Assembly: GCF_034092465.1 (NCBI RefSeq)
Contig: NZ_CP139303.1
Location: forward strand, 434,001-498,000
Source: Prochlorococcus sp. MIT 1223
GTDB lineage: Bacteria > Cyanobacteriota > Cyanobacteriia > PCC-6307 > Cyanobiaceae
Direction: 5' to 3'
DNA length: 64,000 nt
In this document: piece after piece, positions 46,964 through 57,840 of the stretch
How the letters are laid out: every line of letters begins with the position of its first letter
Numbering within the stretch: the first letter of the stretch is position 1
Program-made: the position numbers and the translations under genes
The notes under the pieces: model-generated
Seen by the model: only the letters and a program-made list of their open reading frames with translations
Databases searched by the model: none
Told to the model about the DNA's origin: nothing

Positions 46964-47438
46964 ATGTTTATTTAGTCCTAAATTTAACTAGAAATGTATT
47001 CCTAATTCAATAAAAAGGGCAGTTGCATTAGCGTCTAGGCTGAGAATGGTTTGGCCATAAAGAAGAAAATGGGCTTATTAAGCTATAAATTCTGGGTATA
47101 ATTTCTTCTATGTATCAAAAAAGAAAGAATTTGATAGTCAAATATGAATCAAAAGCCTTTATAAAAGCTAAATTTAATATGCTGTATATATCTTTCTAAA
47201 GATTTTTTATCTCTATGAATAATATTAATAAATTGATCTAAGCAAAAAATATTAAGCAAATTAATTGAAAATAGAAAATAAATATATTAAAATATTTTCA
47301 AATAAAATCATCTATTACTCGTCTTATTTAAATTCTATACTTACAGAAATAAATATAATAATAATTAAAAATTTACTTAAATTCAGCCACTAAATAACTA
47401 TGCAATTAATATGAGCAGGACTTGTACCCAGAGAAGAA
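46964..47438. other. Gene-free region between plsC and pdxJ
   Basis: 475 AT-rich bases. A TATAAT-like box is at 47097-47102 (GGTATAATTTC) pointing to the plus strand, and a 29-codon frame starts at ATG 47110, but its composition looks random. No strong hairpins or repeats. Probably holds divergent promoters. Confidence 0.4.
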
Positions 47439-48179
47439 ATGCCAAATCTTGGGGTTAATATCGATCACATTGCGAATGTGAGACAGGCTCGAAGAGCAAA
47501 CGAACCGAACCCAGTTTCCTTAGCGTTTTTAGCTGAACTAGGAGGTGCTGATGGAATAACTGTCCACCTAAGAGAAGATAGAAGGCACATTCAGGATAAA
47601 GATTTAGAGTTACTAAGAAAAACAATATCGACAAGATTGAACCTAGAAATGGCTGCTACTCAGGAGATGCTTGACATAGCGATTAGGACCAAGCCATACA
47701 TGGTAACTCTAGTACCTGAAAAACGAGAAGAAGTGACAACAGAAGGAGGATTAAATGTTATTAGTCAAAAAGAATACTTAAAAGAATTTACAAGAGAGCT
47801 GCAGTCAAAGGATATACCAGTAAGTTTGTTTATTGATCCAAGCTTAACGCAAATTGATGCCTCGAATGAAATAAATTGCAAGTGGATAGAATTACATACA
47901 GGTAAATATGCAAGTGCAACTAATACAACACAATTAAGTGAGCTGTCTATAATTAAAGAAGCTACAATTTATGCAACCAGTCTTGGACTGAGAGTAAATG
48001 CAGGGCATGGTCTCACCTATCAAAACGTAGAGCCCATAGCATCAATAAAGGGTATTGAAGAACTAAATATTGGTCATACTATAATATCAAGATCAATTGC
48101 CACAGGACTTAAAGAAGCTGTTAGAGAAATGAAATTACTTATTTTAAACCCACGTGAAGATCGCTTAATTAATAGTTAA
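47439..48179 (+). CDS. pdxJ: Pyridoxine 5'-phosphate synthase PdxJ
   Basis: 246 aa. Last ring-forming enzyme of the DXP-dependent vitamin B6 pathway: joins 1-deoxy-xylulose 5-phosphate and 3-amino-1-hydroxyacetone phosphate. Signature [17 protein letters not shown] at the start; [42 protein letters not shown] and [15 protein letters not shown] are all typical. TIM-barrel length is normal. Start ATG 47439. Confidence 0.95.
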   Translation: MPNLGVNIDHIANVRQARRANEPNPVSLAFLAELGGADGITVHLREDRRHIQDKDLELLRKTISTRLNLEMAATQEMLDIAIRTKPYMVTLVPEKREEVTTEGGLNVISQKEYLKEFTRELQSKDIPVSLFIDPSLTQIDASNEINCKWIELHTGKYASATNTTQLSELSIIKEATIYATSLGLRVNAGHGLTYQNVEPIASIKGIEELNIGHTIISRSIATGLKEAVREMKLLILNPREDRLINS

Positions 48180-48316
48180 CTTTTAGAGAAGACTAAAAGC
48201 AATCAACAATTCCTCCAATGGAATATTAATTATAGAAAGAAATTTCTAGTAAAGAAAAGCCATAATCAATAATATAGAGATACAGTTAAAAATAAAAGTT
48301 TTCCTTCTTAAGAAAA

Positions 48317-51300
48317 TTGCTAACCATATATCGCAGTAACAGAGCTGAATGGTTAGCAAAGTTGTTAGCCGAACAACTTCGTCTCGCACCACCTAATGTT
48401 TGCAGGACAGTAGAAGTCATGGTTAACACATGGCCAACTAGCAGATGGTTAGGGGAACAAATAGCTTTAACTAATGGCATAAACTCTCAAACAAAATTTC
48501 CATTCCCTGGTTCATGCATTAGAAGCCTTGTATATAAGGTATTAGAAGTAAAAGCTGAAGAAATCGATCGTTGGAGTACCCATCAACTAATTTGGCCATT
48601 ACTAGAAGAATTGCCGAATCTTGTTAAATATGAAGAAGCTAGTGATCTAAAGGATTGGATAGACAATAAAAAAATAAACCTGGATGAACTGAATATTGAG
48701 ACATGGAAACTTGCAAAAAGTATTGCTGAAGTTTTTGATGACTACATTCTTTATAGGCCTGACTTAATTCAATCATGGCTGAATTTGGAAACACAACATG
48801 AGAGAACCCCTTTAACCCTTACTTGCAATGAAAAGTGGCAACAAACCTTGTTTAGATTAATAAGTAAGAAAATTGGTAGTAAGCCCCTTTGTATTCATAT
48901 CAAAAGAGCTATCGAAATACTTAAAGTCAACAATATTTCCGACAAAGGGCTTCCTAATGAAATTCATCTATTTGGAATAACAACTCTTGCTCCCATCCAA
49001 ATTGAATTTTTACAGGCTCTTTCTGGTTCAATCGATATTCAAATCTTCCTACTCACTCCTTGCAAAGACCTTTGGCAGAGATTTAAGCAACGTAGAGACA
49101 TTCTTAGTAGTAAATGGAATGAGCAACTTGATGAATTATGGCTCCTAAAATCTCCCCGATTAGAGGCGACATTTGGCCGAATGGGAGCAGAGTTTCAACA
49201 ATTACTTGAAGGCACAGGTGAAAGTCAATTAGGAGAGATACAAGAAGAAGATCTTTTTGCGCTACCTGCTCAAATATCAAGGAACAATTTCAAGAAAGCA
49301 TCACTTCTAGAGCAATTGCAAGAAAGACTCGTAAGTGAAGAAAACAAGATAAAGCTAAAACGAGATAAAACAGACGAATCAATACTCTTCATAGAAGCAC
49401 CAGGACTAAGAAGACAAGTACAACTAGTACGTGATCAAATCATTAGATGGCTTGCAAAAGATGAAACTCTACAGCCAAGAGACATTATAATAATGACCCC
49501 TCAGGTAAATCGTTTCTCTCCATTAATCAATTCGATATTTAATGATGTTAATGCTACAGGTATCGATATACCTTGGAGAATAACTGATCGAAGCCAAGAA
49601 GATAATCCAGGGCTAATTCATTACATGATCCAACTTCTAGAGATATCAGAGGGTCGCATAACGGCTTCTGCATTGGACAGTTTACTCTCAAATCTAACTC
49701 TACAAAAACAAAATAAGTTTAGCCAGGAAGACCTTATAAACATAACGACATGCCTTCAAGAGACAGGATTCAGATGGGGAATTGATGCATCGGAGCGTGA
49801 TGGTGACGAGACTCATAGTCTCAATTGGTGTCTTGATAGGTGGTTAATGGGATTAATACTTCCAAGTTTGAGAGGTCTTCCTCCAAATGGAATCGCCCCA
49901 TTTTCGGAAGGAATGGAGACTGATGAGATAATCAAATGGTGGCATCTCTTATCAGACTTGTCTAACCAAATCTCCGAAATTCGTAAGTCAAGAACAGCTA
50001 CGGAATGGGTAGATCTCTTAAAGAATATAGTTGATCAATCTTTTGGGAACAAAGGTGATTGGGCCTGGGAATATCAAAGTTTCGTCTCAGAAATTGAAAG
50101 TTTTCATGATGCCGCTAAAAACTTCAAGAAGAGAATCCCCTGTTCAGTTATCAAGGATATGCTCAAGGAAAAACTATCTAAGAGCGCCACTCGTTTTGGG
50201 CACAGAACTGGGAAAGTAACTATCAGTGCGCTAGAGCCAATGAGAGCAATTCCCCATCGAATAATAATTCTAATGGGGCTTGATGAGAACATCTTCCCTC
50301 GTAAAGATATCAGGCCAAGTTTTCATTTATTTGATCACACATATAGTTTAGGGGACAAGAAGACAAGTGACCAAGATCGTTATGTACTTTTAGAAGCTCT
50401 AATCTCCTGCAGGCAGCACCTACTCCTAACATGGAATAGTCGAGATGAGAGAACTGGCGACAGAATAGAGCCATCATGCCCTGTTCAACAGTTACTTGAA
50501 TTTATTAACAACGAATTAGGTAAAGAGTATGAAGGCGTATTAAGAAAGCCTCCTTGTAACCCACTTGATAAAGAAAATTTCAAAGGGCCTTCACTTAGTT
50601 GTGATAAAAGGGATTTAGGAGCATGCTTATTGCTTAATGAACATCAAAAAAGGAACTCAATAGGAATTGGTATGCCCCTTGAGTGGGACCTAAATAAAAC
50701 AACTCAAACCAATATACTTTCAAATAAAAAGCTTAAAGAGTGGCTGATTGCTCCACAATTAACCTGGCTAGCGCAAAATCAACTTAGGCCAAAAGAATGG
50801 GAAAAGCCTATACAAGATCTTGAATCACTAAGCTTAGATAACTTGCAACGCTATAAGCTCATGGAGAGACGTCTTATTGAGCTGTATAGTAAATCCGATA
50901 TAGAACCAGAAGATCTAGAACAAGTCTCAGCAAAAAATTTCTGGAAAGATCTCTTAATGGGGAAAGGCGTCTTACCACCAAAAGCCGCAGGAGACATAGA
51001 AATAGCATTACTAGAGACCCGATGGCAGAACATCTATAAAATAATTAATGAGATCGGAGAAATAAGAAATCAACAACTTCTCATAGACGATGATGTAAAT
51101 ACTTACCAAATGATAGGAGATGTCGTTCTTACAATTGAGGTAGGAAGACTTAAGAGTAAAAATGTTATGAGCAGCTGGTTAAACCATCTGTTAATCTCAG
51201 CAAATGGTATGGAAATCGAAGGTAGTCTTATTATCGCGAGAAAGTCAAAAGAAGAATATGGAGTCCTTTTGAAACTAACTCCAACTCCTCAAGACGAAGC

Positions 51301-51607
51301 GATTTCAATCCTGACTCAACTAAGATCTTTAGCAAATCAAGGTCTTGAAAGATGTTGGCCCGTCCCACCTGAAAGTGGGTGGGCTTTTGCTAAAGCAAAA
51401 CAAGATTCTCCGGAAAAAGCAATTAAAAGTTTTAAAGAAAAATGGAATGGGGCCTTTAAAATGGAAGGAGAACGAAAAAATGCGGAAATGCAGCTTTGCT
51501 TTGGCTCAGAAACTGATCCATCCATATTCCTAGAGAGTATGGTTTATCAACAGGCTATACCACTTATGTACGACTCCCTAATCAAAAATTTATCATTCAA
51601 AAATTAA
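48317..51607 (+). CDS. recC: Exodeoxyribonuclease V subunit RecC
   Basis: 1096 aa. RecC, the Chi-recognising subunit of RecBCD, which processes double-strand breaks. The N-terminal UvrD-like part (YRSNRAEWLAKLLAEQL, NTWPTSRWLGEQIA) and later PGLRRQVQLVRDQI, GFRWGID, GKVTISALEPMRAIPHRIIILMGLDENIFPR are typical RecC. The C-terminal part is the inactive nuclease-like domain. TTG 48317 is the start. It is the first gene in a unit with a methyltransferase-like gene, recB and recD. Confidence 0.93.
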   Translation: MLTIYRSNRAEWLAKLLAEQLRLAPPNVCRTVEVMVNTWPTSRWLGEQIALTNGINSQTKFPFPGSCIRSLVYKVLEVKAEEIDRWSTHQLIWPLLEELPNLVKYEEASDLKDWIDNKKINLDELNIETWKLAKSIAEVFDDYILYRPDLIQSWLNLETQHERTPLTLTCNEKWQQTLFRLISKKIGSKPLCIHIKRAIEILKVNNISDKGLPNEIHLFGITTLAPIQIEFLQALSGSIDIQIFLLTPCKDLWQRFKQRRDILSSKWNEQLDELWLLKSPRLEATFGRMGAEFQQLLEGTGESQLGEIQEEDLFALPAQISRNNFKKASLLEQLQERLVSEENKIKLKRDKTDESILFIEAPGLRRQVQLVRDQIIRWLAKDETLQPRDIIIMTPQVNRFSPLINSIFNDVNATGIDIPWRITDRSQEDNPGLIHYMIQLLEISEGRITASALDSLLSNLTLQKQNKFSQEDLINITTCLQETGFRWGIDASERDGDETHSLNWCLDRWLMGLILPSLRGLPPNGIAPFSEGMETDEIIKWWHLLSDLSNQISEIRKSRTATEWVDLLKNIVDQSFGNKGDWAWEYQSFVSEIESFHDAAKNFKKRIPCSVIKDMLKEKLSKSATRFGHRTGKVTISALEPMRAIPHRIIILMGLDENIFPRKDIRPSFHLFDHTYSLGDKKTSDQDRYVLLEALISCRQHLLLTWNSRDERTGDRIEPSCPVQQLLEFINNELGKEYEGVLRKPPCNPLDKENFKGPSLSCDKRDLGACLLLNEHQKRNSIGIGMPLEWDLNKTTQTNILSNKKLKEWLIAPQLTWLAQNQLRPKEWEKPIQDLESLSLDNLQRYKLMERRLIELYSKSDIEPEDLEQVSAKNFWKDLLMGKGVLPPKAAGDIEIALLETRWQNIYKIINEIGEIRNQQLLIDDDVNTYQMIGDVVLTIEVGRLKSKNVMSSWLNHLLISANGMEIEGSLIIARKSKEEYGVLLKLTPTPQDEAISILTQLRSLANQGLERCWPVPPESGWAFAKAKQDSPEKAIKSFKEKWNGAFKMEGERKNAEMQLCFGSETDPSIFLESMVYQQAIPLMYDSLIKNLSFKN

Positions 51608-51611
51608 TATT

Positions 51612-52169
51612 ATGAATAAATCAAAAACAAAACTATATCGCCTCAAGAAAGCATTCTCAGGATGGGGAGTCACTTGGTCTGGACTAATAAGAAATAGTGA
51701 TGGAGAATGGTTGCTAATAGGACAGTTGTTAATTTTATCTCTACACCTGCTTCCTGCGTGGCCCAAGCTAATATCCCTAAATAATACTGCTAGAGGAATA
51801 CATGAGACAGTTGGCATTGGGATAATTATATTAGGTATGTTGCTTTGCTTAAAATCATTATTTTCTTTAGGCACTAATCTATCACCTATTCCCAAGCCAA
51901 AATTCAACTCATCTTTAGTTACATCGAATTCATATAGGTATTATAGGCATCCATTATATAGAGCACTCATAATTAGTTCTATTGGATTTGTATTATATAA
52001 ACTTAGCTTAGTACACCTTATACTACTTATCTCCTTAATCAAGATATTGATAAGTAAGGCTAAGAGAGAAGAACAATACCTTCAACTAAAATTTTCTTCT
52101 TATAGAAAGTATATGGTACTTACTCCTGCAATCTTTAAGAATTTTAGATACCTGGATTGGCGTAAATAA
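51612..52169 (+). CDS. Isoprenylcysteine/phospholipid methyltransferase-family membrane protein
   Basis: 185 aa with about four hydrophobic segments (LLIGQLLILSLHLLPAWP, HETVGIGIIILGMLLCLKSL, ALIISSIGFVLYKLS, LVHLILLISLIKILI). The family signature is RYYRHPLYRALII then REEQYLQLKFSSYRKYM, close to the ICMT/PEMT 'RHP.Y' and 'EE..L...fg..Y..Y' pattern. Substrate unknown. It is lodged between recC and recB with 4- and 2-base gaps, an unexpected partner in a DNA-repair operon. Confidence 0.7.
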   Translation: MNKSKTKLYRLKKAFSGWGVTWSGLIRNSDGEWLLIGQLLILSLHLLPAWPKLISLNNTARGIHETVGIGIIILGMLLCLKSLFSLGTNLSPIPKPKFNSSLVTSNSYRYYRHPLYRALIISSIGFVLYKLSLVHLILLISLIKILISKAKREEQYLQLKFSSYRKYMVLTPAIFKNFRYLDWRK

Positions 52170-52171
52170 TA

Positions 52172-55100
52172 ATGGCTTCAGAGCAAAATAATAGAAATTA
52201 TATATTCAATGCAAACAAATATCCGTTAAATAGTGGAATACAATTAATTGAAGCTAGTGCGGGTACCGGAAAAACATTCTCGTTGTCACATTTAGTTCTT
52301 AGACTCCTAACGGAGAAAAGGATATCTATTCAAGAAATACTAGTAGTAAGCTTTACGAGAGCAACTGCGTCAGAAATAAAAGCAAATATAGTAAAAAGAA
52401 TTATTTCTGCATTGAAGTTGCTTGAGTCAAATCCCCATAAGGATTATGATAATAATAATGACAAAGTTCTTCTTGATTGGTTTAACTTAACGGCAGGGAA
52501 TGAAGGCAAGAAGAAGGAATGGATTAGTCTATTACTTAAAGCATTGGATAAGGTTGACCAGGCTGACATAACAACTATTCATGGCTTTTGTAGTAGGACA
52601 TTAAAAAGAGAGGCAATCGATTTAGGAACAAGTATTCAGCCAGAAATAAAAGATGATCAAAAAGACTTAGTAGAAGAAGTTGTTCATAGTTATTGGAAAG
52701 AAAATATACTAGACATTGAAATCAAACATATTAAAGGTCTTGAGAAAGCAGGACTTACAACAAAAACTCTAGAAGGAAGCCTACATAAGATTGAGAGCGA
52801 TCCAAGTCTTAAATTCAGAGGTTATGCTGACTGTACAGAGATGTTTTCAGGGAAAGAACTAAGAGTTCAATTTAATGATTTATATCTTAAATATTGGCTT
52901 AACTTTCTTAGGCTCTGGTCTGAAGAATCTTTAGAATTAGATAAATTATTAAGAGATTATGCTGCTCAACTAAGAGAGTTAGGGATAAAAGATACAAAGC
53001 CCTTCAGTCCGAAACCTAAAAAAAGTAGACTTGACATAATGAATGCTTGGATTGAGACTTTTCAATTAGAGAAATATTCTTCAGTTGATGAGATTGCTCC
53101 ATTTTATGATGAAATATTAAACGATAAGAACCATTTACTTAATTATTATCATCCAAAAAATTTATACTCTTTAGAGAAAAAATTTTGCTTGAATAATAAT
53201 ATAGAGTTCACTCCTCGATTACAAAAAGCCATTTCACTATTAACTGAAGGGCCTGGAGAATTTGTATGGGCACATGCATTATTGAGAACATCAAATGCTT
53301 TAAAGGAAAAAAGAGAGAAAAGAGGTTTTCTAAGTAATGGTGATCTTTTAAAGGTGTTAGACCCAAGCAATAATGAAATTAAAATAGATAAAAAGAAAAA
53401 TATTTTCAAGAAATTACGTATGCGCTATAAGGCTGCCTTCATTGATGAATTCCAAGACACTGATCCACTGCAATGGAGAATACTGGAGGAAATTTTTGGG
53501 AGTAGTGAAGAGCACCTCTTAATCATGGTAGGGGATCCCAAGCAAGCTATTTATAGATTTAGAGGTGGAAACATCAATACCTATATAAAAGCCAAAAAAC
53601 AAGCTAAAAGAATTGACATCTTATTAGAAAACTTTAGGACAACCCCATTGCTAATGGATTCATTAAATAAATTAATGTCAAGAGGTCTTATACGCTCAGG
53701 ACTATGTACCTCTAAATTAATACCCAAGTCTATCGAAATACCTTATACAAATATAAAAAGTAAACATCCACTACATCTACTATGTGTGAGGGAAAGATCT
53801 AAGGGTGATGACTCAAGAAAGAAAAGTTTAATGAGCAAAACGGAACTAGAAGAAAAAATTCCAAATATTATTTCCAATTACCTACTAACGCAAATAGATT
53901 TGAAATCCTCAGAAATTAAATTATCCGATATCTGTATTCTTGTAAATAATCATTATCAAGCAGAGAAAGTCAGAATATCCCTTTCAAAGGCACGGCTTCC
54001 AACTCGACTCGTCACGCAAGGAGATATCTTTAAAAGTGAGGCTGCTGATCTTTTACAAAGATTCTTAGATTGTCTTGCGTCTCCTGGCCATTCTGAAAAG
54101 ATAAAACTTTTAGCCTGTTCAACATTAATTCAATGGTCAGCGGCAAAATTAATAGTAGCTGAAGAAGATGGTGAATTTGATAAATTGGCTTCAAAACTCA
54201 AATACTGGGCAGAAAGTATAGAAACATTAGGGCTTCCAGGTTGCTTATTTGAACTACTGGAAGCTCGTAATCTTGCTAATATTGCCTTTAGAGGAAGGCT
54301 ACTTAGTGATTTAAATCAATGCTCTCAACTTGTTCAAGAGGAAATACATAAACAAGGTTTTAACACTTTAAGGGCCGCGAGATGGCTAAAGCAACAACGT
54401 CTAAAATCATCCTCTTCAATCCCAGAAGATAGACAACCAAATAGTGACTCAAACGAAAATGCTATTAATATAATAACTATTCATCGCAGCAAGGGACTCC
54501 AATTCAAAATAGTAATATGTCCATTCTTGTGGCAATGTCCACCAATTGAAGATGGTCCACTATGGAGAATAGATAGATCTGAAAATTGGCTACTAGCTAA
54601 TAGTAGTAGCTGGAAAGAAGGAGTCGAAGCTCAGGAAGATTCTAAGAAAGATACCTTACAAGAATATGAAAGGCTTGCATATGTCGCACTTACAAGAGCA
54701 CAAAAGCATTTAACTATTATTTGGGGAAGAGCTTCAAAGCAAGAAGGAAATCCTTTAACAAGTCTTTTATTTGGTCCTTCTGAGATTAATTCAAAGATAG
54801 AAGACCTTTCTCAAACAAAATTAATAGAATGGCTCTCAGGAAACAATGTCCCAATTACTATTGACTGCATAAGCTGTGATCCAATAGACAATAGCTGGCA
54901 ACCTAATCATACGAATGAAGTCTTAAAAGTCGGAGAATCACCAAAACGTTTTTTAGATTCATCTTGGGGTAGATATAGTTACTCATCCTGGATCAAAAAT
55001 AAAAACTCTAAAATTGTCAAGCTCGTTAATTACCCCGCATTAGAAGAAGGTCGCGATACCGATATTGAAGACAGTGATTATGTCCTTCAAGATAAGAGTT

Positions 55101-55975
55101 CTATAAACAACTCATTAGATAATCTTGAAAATATAATCTCCGAAGAAAGTCCATTATCAAACTTTCCTCGTGGATCAACTGCAGGAGATTGCCTACACAA
55201 GATTCTTGAAAAGATTGACTTTCAAGTTCCTTTTGATTCCAGCCAATCAGAAAAAATAATATTAGAGGAGCTAAGGAAATCTGGCTTTTCAAAAAAGCTT
55301 CTTCCAATTACCCAAAAAGCTCTCGATAGATTAATTAAGACTCCTCTTGGGAAAGAACTAGATAACCTAAAACTTCATCAAGTAAGTTCCAAAAATAGAA
55401 TTCACGAAATGAGCTTTGACTTACCTATTGCAATAAATGGAAAACCAATTAAAGCACTTGATCTTTCTAAAACTTTTGAAAAAGATAACGCATCAAGATT
55501 CAGTATTGATTACAGCAAAAAGATAAATGATCTAACCATTTGTAGCAAAGGCTTTTTGACTGGTTCAATTGATCTAGTATTTCCAGACAAAGAAAATCAT
55601 TCCACTGCGAAATGGTGGGTTGTTGATTGGAAATCAAATTGGTTAGGAGTCAATGACGAAGATGGTGTCGCAAAGTGCCGACCTAAGGACTACGGCAAGG
55701 AATCCATGGAAAAAGAAATGATTCTTCACCATTACCCTCTACAAGCACACCTGTATTTAGTTGCTTTACACAGATTACTTAAATGGAGATTACCTAATTA
55801 TTCACCTTCAAAAAATCTAGGAGGATATATATATATATTCATAAGAGGTCTTCCAGAACAAGATAATATATTCAATAAAAGCAATGAAGAGTATACACCG
55901 GGAATTATTACAGAAAAGGCTCCTATTAACCGCATTATCGAAATAGATAATCTTATGAAAAGAGGTGGACAATGA
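52172..55975 (+). CDS. recB: Exodeoxyribonuclease V subunit RecB
   Basis: 1267 aa. UvrD-type helicase and nuclease of RecBCD. Walker A ASAGTGKTFSLSHL (about 28-41), FTRATASEIK, DEFQDTDPLQWRIL (Walker B), QAIYRFRGG, NIITIHRSKGLQFKIV and AYVALTRAQKHL mark the helicase. The C-terminal nuclease has STAGDCLHKILE, GSIDLVF and WVVDWKSNWLG (Asp...DxK). Overlaps recD by four bases. Complete and typical. Confidence 0.95.
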   Translation: MASEQNNRNYIFNANKYPLNSGIQLIEASAGTGKTFSLSHLVLRLLTEKRISIQEILVVSFTRATASEIKANIVKRIISALKLLESNPHKDYDNNNDKVLLDWFNLTAGNEGKKKEWISLLLKALDKVDQADITTIHGFCSRTLKREAIDLGTSIQPEIKDDQKDLVEEVVHSYWKENILDIEIKHIKGLEKAGLTTKTLEGSLHKIESDPSLKFRGYADCTEMFSGKELRVQFNDLYLKYWLNFLRLWSEESLELDKLLRDYAAQLRELGIKDTKPFSPKPKKSRLDIMNAWIETFQLEKYSSVDEIAPFYDEILNDKNHLLNYYHPKNLYSLEKKFCLNNNIEFTPRLQKAISLLTEGPGEFVWAHALLRTSNALKEKREKRGFLSNGDLLKVLDPSNNEIKIDKKKNIFKKLRMRYKAAFIDEFQDTDPLQWRILEEIFGSSEEHLLIMVGDPKQAIYRFRGGNINTYIKAKKQAKRIDILLENFRTTPLLMDSLNKLMSRGLIRSGLCTSKLIPKSIEIPYTNIKSKHPLHLLCVRERSKGDDSRKKSLMSKTELEEKIPNIISNYLLTQIDLKSSEIKLSDICILVNNHYQAEKVRISLSKARLPTRLVTQGDIFKSEAADLLQRFLDCLASPGHSEKIKLLACSTLIQWSAAKLIVAEEDGEFDKLASKLKYWAESIETLGLPGCLFELLEARNLANIAFRGRLLSDLNQCSQLVQEEIHKQGFNTLRAARWLKQQRLKSSSSIPEDRQPNSDSNENAINIITIHRSKGLQFKIVICPFLWQCPPIEDGPLWRIDRSENWLLANSSSWKEGVEAQEDSKKDTLQEYERLAYVALTRAQKHLTIIWGRASKQEGNPLTSLLFGPSEINSKIEDLSQTKLIEWLSGNNVPITIDCISCDPIDNSWQPNHTNEVLKVGESPKRFLDSSWGRYSYSSWIKNKNSKIVKLVNYPALEEGRDTDIEDSDYVLQDKSSINNSLDNLENIISEESPLSNFPRGSTAGDCLHKILEKIDFQVPFDSSQSEKIILEELRKSGFSKKLLPITQKALDRLIKTPLGKELDNLKLHQVSSKNRIHEMSFDLPIAINGKPIKALDLSKTFEKDNASRFSIDYSKKINDLTICSKGFLTGSIDLVFPDKENHSTAKWWVVDWKSNWLGVNDEDGVAKCRPKDYGKESMEKEMILHHYPLQAHLYLVALHRLLKWRLPNYSPSKNLGGYIYIFIRGLPEQDNIFNKSNEEYTPGIITEKAPINRIIEIDNLMKRGGQ

Positions 55976-57711
55976 AATCTGAAGATAGTCATAGGACAAC
56001 AATCATGGCAAAGTCAACACTAAAATTACTTGCATCTTATATCCCAAATAATACACAGTTAAGTTATCTAGAAGATATATTCTTTCTACTTTTTGACTCC
56101 TTATCAAGGGGAGATTTATTTGTTCACTTAGACAATCAAACATCTACTCATACTCTAAAGAACAAAGGGTGGCCAATAGATCATATTAATGCATTATTAG
56201 AGACTGATTTAACTAAAGGTGAGAACTCTCCTATTGCAATTAATGACAACTATATAAGTTGGCGAAGGTGGAATAATGAGCTAAAGGAAGTTATTCAATT
56301 ACTTTTAAATAAAACAAAACTATTTTCCGCTTCAAGTAATTCGTTCCAAATCAATGAAAAAGTCCTGGACATTGTCTCCGTAAATAAAGAGCAACTACTC
56401 GCTATCAAGAAAATCATTCAATGTGGTCTTGTTTTAATGAGTGGTGGTCCTGGGACAGGTAAAACCATGACCATTATTCATATGGTTAATCAAGTCCTTT
56501 GTAATGATCCTTTAGCTAAAATCACTCTTTCTGCACCAACAGGTAAAGCGACTAGACGCCTCCAAGAATCTCTACAAGCTAACATTTCAACGTCTATAAG
56601 TTCTTCAAAAGAAAGGCTTCTAAATATACCCTGCATAACTCTCCATAGCTTACTGCAGGCAAGGCCAGGAGGTTTCGGGAAAAACCAAAAATCGCTTTTA
56701 GATCTTGATCTTTTAGTTATTGATGAAATGTCTATGGTTAATCTTGCTTTAATGCAAGCTGTCCTAAATGCACTGCCTAATAAATGTAAGTTAATTCTTG
56801 TCGGGGATCCCGATCAGTTACCACCAATTAGTACTGGAGCCATATGGCAAGAACTACAGAAACCAAGAACAATTGATAAATTTGATGACTCAGCAATTCA
56901 TCTAAGAAAGCTTTACCGAAATCGAGGAGCAATAGCAGAGCTTTCAACGGTAATTCGTGATGAAGGACTAGAAGCTTTTTGGACAACACTATCCACTTTA
57001 GATAGCTCCTCAAATGTCCAACTCATAAGATCAAAGCTAAATGTTCTCCCCAAAAAAGTAATCTCTATAATGAAGCAACAAAAACAAGAGTTGGAAACCC
57101 TAACTCGCCAATTCAAGAAAGACATCTCATACGAGACAGAATTCTCAAATATTCAAAAAACTCAACCTATTGAACTAAGCAATAAGGTATTCAGATGCCT
57201 TGATAGGCTTATAGTTTTATGCCCTCAGAAGAATGGTCTTTGGGGAGTGAGGGATATACACCAAAAACTATTAGGGAATTCACTTCTTGAGGGATTGATG
57301 AGTTGGCCTGAAGGTACTCCTGTTATCTGCTCAACAAATCAACCCGAACTAGGCCTATCTAATGGTGACATTGGAATAATTATTGGAAACTCAGAAACAA
57401 GACGTATCTTATTCAGAGTATTTACAATTGAGCAGAAGCTTGTTTCCTCTATAGTTCATCCTGCAAGAATAAAAAAACTTGAACCAGCTTTTGCCCTAAC
57501 AATTCACAAAGCACAAGGTAGTGAAGCAAATAATGTAATACTTATGTGGCCAGAAACTATCAGTGATTCAAATGCCAAGAGCATTGCTCCGACAAAAGAT
57601 GAGTCATATAATCAAAAATTGTTATATACAGCAATAACTCGTGCCAAGCAAAACTTAATTATAAATATCACTTACTTTGATGCGTTTAAAGATAAAAACT
57701 CTCAAATATGA
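55972..57711 (+). CDS. recD: Exodeoxyribonuclease V subunit RecD
   Basis: 579 aa. The 5'-3' SF1B helicase of RecBCD. Walker A SGGPGTGKTMTIIH (about 158-170), DLLVIDEMSMVNLALM, LVGDPDQLPPISTGA, LRKLYRNRGAI, then FALTIHKAQGSEANNVIL and LYTAITRAKQNLII. ATG 55972 overlaps the recB stop (ATGA), so translation is coupled. A ~190-residue N-terminal domain fits RecD rather than RecD2. Confidence 0.93.
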   Translation: MKSEDSHRTTIMAKSTLKLLASYIPNNTQLSYLEDIFFLLFDSLSRGDLFVHLDNQTSTHTLKNKGWPIDHINALLETDLTKGENSPIAINDNYISWRRWNNELKEVIQLLLNKTKLFSASSNSFQINEKVLDIVSVNKEQLLAIKKIIQCGLVLMSGGPGTGKTMTIIHMVNQVLCNDPLAKITLSAPTGKATRRLQESLQANISTSISSSKERLLNIPCITLHSLLQARPGGFGKNQKSLLDLDLLVIDEMSMVNLALMQAVLNALPNKCKLILVGDPDQLPPISTGAIWQELQKPRTIDKFDDSAIHLRKLYRNRGAIAELSTVIRDEGLEAFWTTLSTLDSSSNVQLIRSKLNVLPKKVISIMKQQKQELETLTRQFKKDISYETEFSNIQKTQPIELSNKVFRCLDRLIVLCPQKNGLWGVRDIHQKLLGNSLLEGLMSWPEGTPVICSTNQPELGLSNGDIGIIIGNSETRRILFRVFTIEQKLVSSIVHPARIKKLEPAFALTIHKAQGSEANNVILMWPETISDSNAKSIAPTKDESYNQKLLYTAITRAKQNLIINITYFDAFKDKNSQI

Positions 57712-57840
57712 AAATAAAACTTCTCAAGATGATAAGTTAATAGGAGACTTTAAATAGGCGAGTCAACAGAGCGCGGTTAAATTCCGATTGGACGTTGTCT
57801 GCCTGAATTGAAGCATCCAGCAGGCTAACACTTAAATTAA

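Noticed and set aside
47110-47199. 29-codon frame after a TATAAT-like box
   Set aside because: Low-complexity Lys/Ile composition expected by chance in AT-rich DNA, no ribosome binding site.
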